Below, in pieces: positions 54,640 to 62,500 of a stretch of DNA of 64,000 nt. A program made the position numbers and the translations under genes. Position 1 is the first letter of the stretch. Every line of letters starts with the position of its first letter. Location of the stretch: the NCBI RefSeq assembly GCF_009002475.1, contig NZ_AP019860.1, positions 3,038,001 through 3,102,000 of the forward strand. The letters are read 5' to 3'. The stretch comes from Candidatus Uabimicrobium amorphum (lineage in GTDB: Bacteria; Planctomycetota; Uabimicrobiia; Uabimicrobiales; Uabimicrobiaceae). A model generated the notes under the pieces. It saw nothing but the letters and a program-made list of their open reading frames with translations. It did not search any database and was not told the origin of the DNA.

Positions 54640-56598
54640 TTACTTCTGTATAGAGAATATTTCTGTAGTTCTCACAGGGTTATTTCGGTCATTTGTTGCT
54701 TGTGCTTCTTTACTTTTCTTGCGAAAAGTATTTGGTATCCCATCGGGTAAAAACAAACCGTTATCATTGTAATGATATGAATGTCCACCAAGGATAAATA
54801 GCTTTTCATCGTGTTTAACTACCTGAGAAAACCCCTTAGATTCTGTTAAAAAACGTCCGGTGTTTTTCCAGCTACGCGAATTGAAGTTATATTTGTATAT
54901 ACTGCATGCATATTCGTATTCGAAAAAATATCCAACCTCGAACATGCCGCCGAAAACAAATAAATCATCCCCGATTACCTCTGCTGCAGGAGCAAACGTA
55001 GCAAAAGGTAGCGGTGGCATATCTTTAAACAAACCACTTTCAATATCAAACTCCGTAACCTTATCTAAAAAATTAAATTCTAGAGTTCCAATACTGAGCC
55101 CACCAATGAGATATATCTTATTGTCATGAGCGACCGCCGTAAAAGCACGTCGCAATGGTAAAGGTGCAAGAACATCTGCTTCATAGCATGTTTCCGATTC
55201 GAGATCGAAAATATCTATTTCGCGATGAAATTTTCCATCGTAGTCATGCTCAAATTTAGGTGTGCTGTCCCAACCACCAATGAGGTAAACTTTATTTTGA
55301 ACCTTCACCGCAACGTTAGAAGAACGTTTACGCGGCATTCGACCAACAATTTCCCATACATTCTTTTCGGTGTCATATCTTTCGATAACATCTAAAGAAG
55401 TCCATTTAGGGGTATAGTCTGGTGAATAGGTAAAACCACCAAAAGCGTATACGTATTTTCCATGGGAAGACAAAGTAAATCCATGACATTTATGATTACG
55501 CCGTGCCACTTCTTCCCAAGTTTTCTTTTCAATATTGTAGCGATGCACTTGATTAGAGAACGATTCAGGAGGATAGGTATGTTCTTTCCCTTGATGACCT
55601 CCTGCCACATAGATATAGCCGTTGTGTACAGTCGAGCCAAAAGAAGAACGTGATGGTGCTGGAAAAGGTTCAAAAGTTTCGTGTTTGTAAACTGCGTTTC
55701 CACTAAAACGCGGAGCATAAAAAGTGGCATTGTCTGCACTTACAAACAGCTCTGCTTTTGGATTTTTTGCCTGCCAGTTAGCAACTGTATATATCTGCAA
55801 AGAACCGGAACGATCCGAAGCGAAAAACAAGCTATTGTCAGCACGAAAACTCGGCGCATAGTCGTTATGTCCATGTTCCGTAACGCGAAAGCGCTTACCT
55901 TCTATGCGATCATACACCCACACGTTCCAATGCTCACCTTGCTTCGCTGTGTAGGCAATCCAACGATCATCGAAAGATACCGAAGGGGCCATTCCCTGAG
56001 CAATCACCGTTTTGGATTTTTTTGCACGGTCATAGAACACAACTTCTCTGCCATCATCAGATTTCGTCCTATGATATACCAAAAACGAAGCGTCAGAAGA
56101 AAGATGTGGAAAGTAACAAGAAGCTCGATCCTTAACGACTTCATAGCTTCCCTTGTACTGCATGACATTATCGCTATTTGTTGTCCACAAACCTTTGTTT
56201 TGTGCTTTGAGTAGGTCAACTATGGCGATTTGATTTTTATAGTCTTGAGATTGACTAAAGGCGAGATAACGCATATTACGACTGTAACGAGGATGGAAAT
56301 GTGTGCCTGAATTTTTATTCCACTTACGCACGGATTTACTTTGTAAGTTCGTGGAGAGAATGGCAAAACCGTATTCTCCTGTCGACTGCATGTAAGCTAT
56401 ATTTTGTCCATCAGAAGAAAGATCGGGGTATAGGTGCCAATTTTCGCCAGATGTGACTAGCGTTTGATTTTTACCATTGGCTTTGGCCAAAACAATTTGC
56501 TTTTGTTTGTCAAATTCTTTCATGAAAACAAGGCTATCCTCAGCAAACATGTTTACGATAAAAGAAAGCGCCAAACAAGTAATGAGATATTTTCTCAT
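54640..56598 (-). CDS. Secreted TolB-like/Kelch double beta-propeller protein
   Basis: About 652 aa from the ATG at 56598, which has an aaaggag Shine-Dalgarno; the longer ORF lacks one. A signal peptide (RKYLITCLALSFIVNMFA) directs export. Residues about 20-310 are PD40/TolB-type repeats (YPDLSSDGQNIAYMQ, HPRYSRNMRYLAFSQ, APSFRADNSLFFASDRSG). Residues about 315-640 are Kelch repeats with the paired Gly and Tyr/Trp pattern (YIYVAGGHQG, YVYAFGGFTYS, KVYLIGGWDSTP, KIYLIGGLSIG, DLFVFGGMF, KLFILGGHSY). Such a fusion should be a protein-binding hub in the cell envelope. It lies upstream of the iron transporter, with a Fur-box-like site further upstream. Confidence 0.88.
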   Translation of the reverse strand: MRKYLITCLALSFIVNMFAEDSLVFMKEFDKQKQIVLAKANGKNQTLVTSGENWHLYPDLSSDGQNIAYMQSTGEYGFAILSTNLQSKSVRKWNKNSGTHFHPRYSRNMRYLAFSQSQDYKNQIAIVDLLKAQNKGLWTTNSDNVMQYKGSYEVVKDRASCYFPHLSSDASFLVYHRTKSDDGREVVFYDRAKKSKTVIAQGMAPSVSFDDRWIAYTAKQGEHWNVWVYDRIEGKRFRVTEHGHNDYAPSFRADNSLFFASDRSGSLQIYTVANWQAKNPKAELFVSADNATFYAPRFSGNAVYKHETFEPFPAPSRSSFGSTVHNGYIYVAGGHQGKEHTYPPESFSNQVHRYNIEKKTWEEVARRNHKCHGFTLSSHGKYVYAFGGFTYSPDYTPKWTSLDVIERYDTEKNVWEIVGRMPRKRSSNVAVKVQNKVYLIGGWDSTPKFEHDYDGKFHREIDIFDLESETCYEADVLAPLPLRRAFTAVAHDNKIYLIGGLSIGTLEFNFLDKVTEFDIESGLFKDMPPLPFATFAPAAEVIGDDLFVFGGMFEVGYFFEYEYACSIYKYNFNSRSWKNTGRFLTESKGFSQVVKHDEKLFILGGHSYHYNDNGLFLPDGIPNTFRKKSKEAQATNDRNNPVRTTEIFSIQK

Positions 56599-56649
56599 TT
56601 TTACTCCTTTGGTTAAGTCTCTTTTTCTGCGATCGAGAATCAGTCTCAA

Positions 56650-56877
56650 TAAAGGTGCGCAAAAAATGATAATTTTTGTACAACTTAGTTATTTAAGTTA
56701 TTTTTACATGTAAGTCAAATAAAAAAAATGTAACCATTTCTATGAATATATAAAACAAAAATTTCACACTTCACTCAAATCTAACCTAAATTAGACTTTG
56801 AAAATTGTTTTGTGATTTCTTATATTGATTTCTAAAAGTAAAGTACATTTGATATCTAACGACAAAGAGAAAAGTAA
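56650..56877. other. AT-rich divergent intergenic region
   Basis: Between the TolB-Kelch and YceK-LRV genes, 228 bp of AT-rich sequence should hold both promoters. A Fur-like sequence lies at 56662-56680. No strong inverted repeat or ORF is seen. Confidence 0.5.
56662..56680 (-). promoter_or_regulatory. Fur-box-like sequence upstream of TolB-Kelch/fbpABC
   Basis: The 19 bases match the Fur consensus at 13 positions, with an uninterrupted AATGATAAT core, 64-82 bp upstream of the TolB-Kelch start. It would make sense if this gene and the iron transporter form an iron-repressed unit. An AT-rich background makes chance matches likely. Confidence 0.35.
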
Positions 56878-57690
56878 ATGAATAAAATATGTATAATTGC
56901 GATATTGGCCATATGCACCGGCTGTGGTTCGTATTGCAACCTAAGATCAAAAGAGCCGCAGTTCTACGGTGGATTTGTAAACGCCATCACTCTTCGTCAC
57001 TATGGTGACTCGTGTAAAGATTTAAATCTTCGCAATTGGGGATATGCCGCTGCTTTGGCGTTTCCTCTGATGTTTTTAGATCCTCCCGGAAGTTTAGTGG
57101 TCGATACTTTGACACTACCACTCATTCCATTTTGGGAATCCAATGAGCAGCAAAATGTACGCGAGCAGGAACAAACGCAGCGCAAAATTGCTGCGGTAAA
57201 AGAGCAAAAAATAGAAAAAAAGTCACCGCAACAACTCATGACATTATCGCAAGACAAAGATGAACAAAAAAGAATGTCAGTAGCGGCAAATCCAAACACC
57301 CCACCGCAGACACTATCACAATTGGCAAAAGACCCTTCCAACTTAGTGAAAATGCTCGTCGCAGAAAATCCCAACACACCAGAAAAAGCACTTGTCGAAA
57401 TGGCCAAAAGCGAAGGATTGGATGTGAAAGTACGTCTTGCCGAGAGAAAAAACAAACCGGTATTGTTGCGTTTAGCATATGATCGCAACAAAAAGGTGAA
57501 ATTGCTAATATCTAAAAACACCCATGCTCCGCAAAAAGCCTTAGCCAAATTGGCGGAAGAAGATTATGTCGATATACGCATATCTGTGGCACGTAATCCC
57601 GCAACATCCAAAGAGACATTACAAAAACTGACCAAAGACAGCGAAGAAGTCATTCGTAAATATGCCCAAGAACAGTTGAATAAAAAATAA
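56878..57690 (+). CDS. YceK-like lipoprotein fused to leucine-rich-variant repeats
   Basis: A 270-aa lipoprotein with lipobox CTGC (ending at Cys16). Residues about 17-90 resemble the YceK/YidQ family (GCGSYCNL, EPQFYGGFVNAI, FLDPPGSLVVDTLTLPLIPFW). After a Gln/Glu linker, about 125-265 carries repeats like AANPNTPPQTLSQLAKDPSNLVKMLV, AENPNTPEKALVEMAKSE and ARNPATSKETLQKLTKDSEEVIRKYA. These match leucine-rich-variant (LRV) repeats of about 24-26 residues, with the xNPxTxxxxLxxLAKD pattern. YceK proteins are usually short without such repeats, so this is a fusion that should make a membrane-anchored binding surface. Confidence 0.82.
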   Translation: MNKICIIAILAICTGCGSYCNLRSKEPQFYGGFVNAITLRHYGDSCKDLNLRNWGYAAALAFPLMFLDPPGSLVVDTLTLPLIPFWESNEQQNVREQEQTQRKIAAVKEQKIEKKSPQQLMTLSQDKDEQKRMSVAANPNTPPQTLSQLAKDPSNLVKMLVAENPNTPEKALVEMAKSEGLDVKVRLAERKNKPVLLRLAYDRNKKVKLLISKNTHAPQKALAKLAEEDYVDIRISVARNPATSKETLQKLTKDSEEVIRKYAQEQLNKK

Positions 57691-57701
57691 GTGTTCTCAC
57701 A

Positions 57702-57732
57702 AAAAAAGCCCTTAGAAAACTAAGGGCTTTTT
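57702..57732 (+). terminator. Rho-independent terminator
   Basis: AAAAAAGCCCTTAG-AAAA-CTAAGGGCTTTTT, 11 bp after the lipoprotein stop. It is a classic stem with T-run and could also serve the convergent kinase. Confidence 0.92.
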
Positions 57733-57754
57733 CTCTTAATGCACTCCAACTTCT

Positions 57755-58975
57755 TCATTTCTTCATTTTTTGTTCTAGCCGCTTTTTTTCGTCTACTTTG
57801 CGCTGGAGATTTTCCTGTTGTTCCTCAATTTCTTGTTCCACTTTTTGTAGTTCTTCCGTTTTGTCGTTTATTTTTTGTTCCCAATCGTAAATGCTCGCCG
57901 CGATAAAAGTGCGTTGGAAAACGATAGTTGTAATTGCCAACATTACAACTATAACAATGAGAACGATATACTGATTTTCGCTAATTCCCAACGGTAATTC
58001 TGATGTTTGCTGAGCCTGTTCGGGAGAGGAAACATCTTTTCCGTATTTTTTTCCCAGCTGCTGCAAATGTGCAATACTTTGTGGATCTAACTGTTGTGTT
58101 AGTGACCAACTATCCTCCGATTTACACTCTTTATACAGCTTGTAAAATGTTTTGGCCATAATACGTGCGTTTGGCAAACGTTGCTCCGGCTCTTTTTGCA
58201 ATGACTTTTGCAGAAGATGTGATATCTCAGTATAAATTTCTCTTTCCCAACTAATCTCCAGCGAAATTTGCTCTATTAGAGGAGGTAAATCTTTGCCAGT
58301 AATTGCCGCCATGGTGGATACAATATTATTGCCTGTCGCAAACGGAGAGTCTGCTATATTCAAAAACAGTTGATATAAAACAATTCCCAAAGAAAACACA
58401 TCACTATTCGCCGAAACTTCCCCAGCCACTTGCTCAGGACTCATGTAACCAGGCGTACCAATGGGCGTATTCGTTCTTGTCAAGCCATCCATTTCGTTTT
58501 GTATTGCTCGTGCAATACCAAGGTCGAGTATTTTGATCACTTTTTTGTGGCGGTCAATCATGATGTTCGTCGGCTTGATATCGCGATGGATAATCCCCGC
58601 GGTATTGATGACGTCTATCGCAGTTGCCATTTGAAAAGCAATCGCTAACTTCGCTTTCAAAGTCGTTTGTGCACCGTGGTCACAAATAAAATCTTTTACT
58701 AAAAGACCATCGATGTACTCTAGTACCAGAAAGAACGATTGTTTTTGTTGGAAAAAGTCTAATGCCTTGATCACATTGGTGTGCTGAATAGAGGACAAGA
58801 AATAATACTCGCGCTTGAAACGTTCCGTAACAGCGGCAGTTTCATTTAAGATAATCTGCTTGATGGCAACATGCTTTTTGCTCACGACATCAAGTGCCAG
58901 ATACACCTTCCCCATACCACCCTTACCGATTACTTTTTTTAGTGCGTATCGTTCTTTGAGAAGTTGTGTGGTCAT
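57755..58975 (-). CDS. Ser/Thr protein kinase with C-terminal membrane anchor and coiled coil
   Basis: A 406-aa kinase. The kinase domain (about 8-275) has GKGGMGKVYLA, VAIKQI, HRDIKPTNIMID, LDLGIARA (DLG in place of DFG) and GTPGYMSPEQ. A transmembrane helix (YIVLIVIVVMLAITTIVFQ, about 330-348) and a 45-residue Glu/Lys/Gln coiled coil end the protein (EELQKVEQEIEEQQENLQRKVDEKKRLEQ). The coiled coil would lie outside and could dimerise the enzyme. The start overlaps the stop of the SUMF1-LRR gene by four bases (ATGA), so the two are translationally coupled and presumably act together. Confidence 0.92.
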   Translation of the reverse strand: MTTQLLKERYALKKVIGKGGMGKVYLALDVVSKKHVAIKQIILNETAAVTERFKREYYFLSSIQHTNVIKALDFFQQKQSFFLVLEYIDGLLVKDFICDHGAQTTLKAKLAIAFQMATAIDVINTAGIIHRDIKPTNIMIDRHKKVIKILDLGIARAIQNEMDGLTRTNTPIGTPGYMSPEQVAGEVSANSDVFSLGIVLYQLFLNIADSPFATGNNIVSTMAAITGKDLPPLIEQISLEISWEREIYTEISHLLQKSLQKEPEQRLPNARIMAKTFYKLYKECKSEDSWSLTQQLDPQSIAHLQQLGKKYGKDVSSPEQAQQTSELPLGISENQYIVLIVIVVMLAITTIVFQRTFIAASIYDWEQKINDKTEELQKVEQEIEEQQENLQRKVDEKKRLEQKMKK

Positions 58976-60936
58976 TTTAAGCTTTCATGTTCTATTGTAC
59001 AGTGAGGTAACCCTCGATCTAAAAGTTCGATTATTTCTGGCGTCAACAATTCATTGCCTAATAAATTTAAATTCTTCAGTGGCATTCCAAATATCTGTTC
59101 GATGGTATGACCTTCGATTTTATTATCTCTTAAATCTAACTCTGCCAAACGTTTTAAATGTGGTATTTGTTGAACACCTTCGTCCGTAATACGACAATAA
59201 CGCATACCTAAATAATAAAGTTTAGGAAATTTTTCCAAATGTGCGAGATATTCATCTCCGATATTATTGGCGGAAACATTCAAATAGTGCAATTTTTGCA
59301 TCTTGGGTAGCTTTTCCAGAGCTTTCCCACTAATATGTGTTTCTGATAAGTCGAGTTCTTGGAGATGAGGAAGAAATTTAAGTCTTCCCAAATAACCGTC
59401 CGTTATTTTCGTTCCTGCCAGATTCAAAGATGTCAAGTTTCTCAATCGACAAATATGTACCAAACTTTTACTCGTTATCTTGGTGTTTTCTAGATTGAGG
59501 ACCTTCACTCCTAAAATCCCCTTCGAACGCGTAAAAATCATTTTCAACTGCGCATTATTAATATTCCGATTGGCAAGGTCGAGAACGTTTCCTTCCACCA
59601 ATTCAAAAACATCATCAAGGATATCTAAGCCACGTTTTATCACATTGTCATCACGATGTTCTTCGTCGATATGCTCATCAGGATGTTCATCTAAGTGATC
59701 TTCATCACGTTCATCTAAGCGATCTTCGCGACGTTCGTCACGATGCTCCTCTTCTTCGCTTAGAGCCTTAAAATTTTGCCATTGCTGTTGTTGCTCAGGA
59801 GAAAGGTTCTTCACACAACGGAAACCAACAAAGTTATCAGGGATGTGTGCCGGGCGTTTATGCCTTTTTGTGCCAGATTGAGGAGATATAAACCACGAAC
59901 TACCGCGCATAACTTTTGCTCCTTTTTTGCGGCGCACCACTGGATTTATCTCGTATTCTTCTTCGTAAAGGGAATAAGTATCCGCGCACCACTCGATGAC
60001 ATTGCCGGCCATGTCATGTAAGCCAAATGCATTTGATTTTCTCGTTCCCACAGCATGATGACCTTTCCCTGCGTTATGTCGTGTCCACGAGTATTTTCCA
60101 TTGTATTTGTCTCCCCAAAAGAAAGGTCTTCTTTTACTACCTGCGTAGTAAGCATATTCCCACTGTGCTTCTGATGGCAAACTCCACCCTAAATCTTTAC
60201 AAAAAGTGTGCGCTTGATTCCAAGTGATGTTTTCAACAGGGTGCTTACGCCCTTTTATTTTGGAAGGATTCTCCCCCATTATTTCTGTCCATACTCCTTG
60301 TGTAATTTCGTATTTTGTCATCAAGTATGCCGAAAGTTCCACAGTATGTATGGGACTCTCCGCCCTTCGACGACTCCCCATTCGAAATTCACCATCTTCG
60401 ATGAGCGCAAATACTACCCCAGTCTTTGTATGGCGGTACTCGTGAACTGCATTTGTCACCCGGGCGCAAGTGTATTCGCGTATTCCTTCGTAGGTATAGC
60501 CTTCTAAGAAAATAGGTACTTCTTGCTGCTCTTCTTTTGCTTCCTCTATTTTTACGCGTAGTCTCTCTATAAGTGGTTTTTTGGGCAAAATTTCTTTTTT
60601 TGTGTCGCTGACAATGTTTTCTTTGACAACGTTTGTTTCTTCTACCACTTTTTTATTTTCCTGTACCGTGGGCTGCACCGTAGTATTATTCGTCACTACC
60701 TGATTATTTTTCGCCGTAGAAATAGATTCTTGAATGGTGGTAATTTCGACATCGAGACCGCGGATCTGAGCCTTTATGTTTTTTAGATGCGCTTTGCGAC
60801 TTTGTACTTCATCAGAAACCTGCTTCCACTGTTCTTCCATGTCCTCGCGATGAGAATACAGTCGTTCTTTCGCCAGAAAAGTTGCAGTCACCGCTACCAA
60901 CGCAATTGTTCCCACAATAGCAATTTTTCTTGTCAT
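58972..60936 (-). CDS. Membrane-anchored SUMF1 (FGE-sulfatase-like) protein with LRR domain
   Basis: A 654-aa protein. An N-terminal anchor (IAIVGTIALVAVTATFLA) and coiled coil precede a SUMF1-type domain (about 150-385; FRMGSRRRAESPIHTVELSAYLMTKYEITQGVW, LPSEAQWEYAYYAGSKR, GLHDMAGNVIEWCAD, VMRGSSWF, VGFRCVKN). A highly charged linker follows (about 400-435, DER/DEH/DED units). Leucine-rich repeats then run to the end (VLNLENTKIT, SLNLAGTKIT, ELDLSETHIS, YLNVSANNIG, ELDLRDNKIEG). SUMF1 domains in planctomycete kinases often serve as sensor parts. The two Cys used by formylglycine-generating enzymes are not both apparent, so a binding role is likelier than catalysis. It is coupled to the kinase gene downstream. 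Confidence 0.9.
   Translation of the reverse strand: MTRKIAIVGTIALVAVTATFLAKERLYSHREDMEEQWKQVSDEVQSRKAHLKNIKAQIRGLDVEITTIQESISTAKNNQVVTNNTTVQPTVQENKKVVEETNVVKENIVSDTKKEILPKKPLIERLRVKIEEAKEEQQEVPIFLEGYTYEGIREYTCARVTNAVHEYRHTKTGVVFALIEDGEFRMGSRRRAESPIHTVELSAYLMTKYEITQGVWTEIMGENPSKIKGRKHPVENITWNQAHTFCKDLGWSLPSEAQWEYAYYAGSKRRPFFWGDKYNGKYSWTRHNAGKGHHAVGTRKSNAFGLHDMAGNVIEWCADTYSLYEEEYEINPVVRRKKGAKVMRGSSWFISPQSGTKRHKRPAHIPDNFVGFRCVKNLSPEQQQQWQNFKALSEEEEHRDERREDRLDERDEDHLDEHPDEHIDEEHRDDNVIKRGLDILDDVFELVEGNVLDLANRNINNAQLKMIFTRSKGILGVKVLNLENTKITSKSLVHICRLRNLTSLNLAGTKITDGYLGRLKFLPHLQELDLSETHISGKALEKLPKMQKLHYLNVSANNIGDEYLAHLEKFPKLYYLGMRYCRITDEGVQQIPHLKRLAELDLRDNKIEGHTIEQIFGMPLKNLNLLGNELLTPEIIELLDRGLPHCTIEHESLK
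59640..59770 (-). repeat. Coding repeat tract for charged linker (DER/DEH units)
   Basis: Imperfect repeats of about 12-15 bp built on gatgaacatc/cgatgaacgt-type units encode E-H-R-D-E-R-R-E-D-R-L and then D-E-H-P-D-E-H-I. It could be length-variable and, being rich in His and Asp/Glu, might bind divalent metals. Confidence 0.65.
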
Positions 60937-61107
60937 CTACACATACCTTTTTTTCAATTATTTTAAGTCTTCGCACCGAATAACTAAGTATAGTATCGTG
61001 GTAAACGACACAACTCATCATTTCGTACATCTTACCACATAACATCGCGATTTTGAAGTAGACATATCATTATTGCAAACCATAACACCAAGTGTCGTCA
61101 TTTGTCA
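60937..61107. other. Intergenic region between same-strand genes
   Basis: A 171-bp gap between the sigma-factor stop and the SUMF1-LRR start (both minus strand), with an aaaggt Shine-Dalgarno before the latter. No strong hairpin, so the promoter of the SUMF1-LRR gene or read-through from the sigma gene is possible. Confidence 0.5.
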
Positions 61108-62238
61108 TCAAAGTATATTCTGTAAATATTTTATTTCTTCAGATACATTTTCAGGGCAGACATACCTGGACACTTCATCGCGCATAATTTGCCGATACAT
61201 GTCAATCATTTTTTCCAAGGTTTGCTCCACTTGGTATTTCGTCATAGAAAAGTATTCTGCTAATGCTAAGAAGGAGGGCTTTTCTCGGAAAAGAGGCATG
61301 CAGAAAGATTTATATTTTTGACTTAGATATTCACGATTGTGGCGCAAAATGCACTTTTCAATATAGTCAGAGAATGTGTCTTCCAAAAAAGAACGTTTAT
61401 CATAAACAGAATTTGTGAGTGAACCACATATAGAGTTTTTCGTTAAAATAAAGTTGTTGAGATACGCACAAATTGATTTCTTGTTTGCTACTATTGTGCT
61501 ATTTGGCGACAAGTGTTGAAAATGTTCCTCCAGGCGTTTTTTTAAAACACCCCAATCGCGATTTTTAAAATCGATCCCATAAAAGCAATAGTCTTCTTCA
61601 AATACTTTATGCGGTAAATGATCGTTTTCAATTATTCGATTTAACTCTTGAGAGATGAATTCGTACTTTTGCCGTCTTGTCAAACTTAAAACGTTTGAGT
61701 TGCGCATATTCACATTTTCTTTCTGTAATTCGTGAATCAACACATCGATCTGTACAAAAGAGGAAGGTTGAAATAAAATACGATGACTGTATTGGTAGTA
61801 AGACTTAAAAATAAAATAGTCATTGGTTGCTTGTTTTTCGTATTGCACATGCATGCGATTATCAACTATGTCTAAAAGCTTTTCAATCCAGTAACGATTG
61901 AATCCTTTTTCCATTTCTTTTTCTAAAAAGTCATAGCTGTGCACTATGCTATTTTCAAATGCATTTTGTTTCTTGTGAAACTTATCTTTCAGAAACCTTG
62001 CTAGGGCCACCAATATAAATGTACGAAACTTGCCTTTTGTTTGCGACACCCTTTGAATCCATTTATTTTCTAGAAAAGTAGTAAAAAATTCCTGGGTCAG
62101 ATCTTCGGCATTTTCCTTGTCATATCTTTGCACAGATTTACACACAGGTAACCAGTAGTCACGGCATAGTGTTTCAAGTGCTGCGCTATTCTTATTTTGA
62201 GCTTCGAGTATTTGCGACCAATGGGTAGTTTTCCACAT
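61108..62238 (-). CDS. ECF-like sigma factor with large central insertion
   Basis: A 376-aa protein. The N-terminal 100 residues are a clear region 2 of the planctomycete ECF group (ALETLCRDYWLPVCKSVQRY, NAEDLTQEFFTTFLENKWI, QTKGKFRTFILVALARFLKDKFHK). The end (about 315-365; SFLALAEYFSMTKYQVEQTLEKMIDMYRQIMRDEVSRYV) corresponds to the region 4 helix-turn-helix and the closing YR..MRDEV phrase of that group. Between them lies an insertion of about 200 residues. Planctomycete ECF factors of this kind are usually about 180-250 aa and often sit beside Ser/Thr kinases, as here. The gene is divergent from the kinase at 62501. Confidence 0.85.
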   Translation of the reverse strand: MWKTTHWSQILEAQNKNSAALETLCRDYWLPVCKSVQRYDKENAEDLTQEFFTTFLENKWIQRVSQTKGKFRTFILVALARFLKDKFHKKQNAFENSIVHSYDFLEKEMEKGFNRYWIEKLLDIVDNRMHVQYEKQATNDYFIFKSYYQYSHRILFQPSSFVQIDVLIHELQKENVNMRNSNVLSLTRRQKYEFISQELNRIIENDHLPHKVFEEDYCFYGIDFKNRDWGVLKKRLEEHFQHLSPNSTIVANKKSICAYLNNFILTKNSICGSLTNSVYDKRSFLEDTFSDYIEKCILRHNREYLSQKYKSFCMPLFREKPSFLALAEYFSMTKYQVEQTLEKMIDMYRQIMRDEVSRYVCPENVSEEIKYLQNIL

Positions 62239-62500
62239 AATTTACCTACTTTTGCAATGGTGGTATTTTTTCAAGTTGGCTTTGGCTTGATATTTTATTA
62301 TATTTTTTCATTCTATATTATTTATATAATATGACTACCATAGTATTTTATTACGGCAAAAATTTTTTCATTTTTTTTGCAAAACTTCAGATAAAAAAAT
62401 ATATCCTTCCAACTATACAAGTAGAGAACCATGTCAAATATTGTGTTAACAATAAAATATTACTCCTGGGAGAATAAGACTTTACGTTAGAAAGAAACTT
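62239..62500. other. Divergent promoter region, sigma factor and kinase
   Basis: This 262-bp AT-rich gap contains the AT palindrome ATATTAT-TTAT-ATAATAT at 62315-62332 and should hold promoters of both genes. No clear -35/-10 pair could be fixed. Confidence 0.5.

Noticed and set aside
58972-60936. Catalytic formylglycine-generating enzyme
   Set aside because: The domain is of the SUMF1 type, but the Cys pair needed for catalysis is not evident and no sulfatase gene is near.
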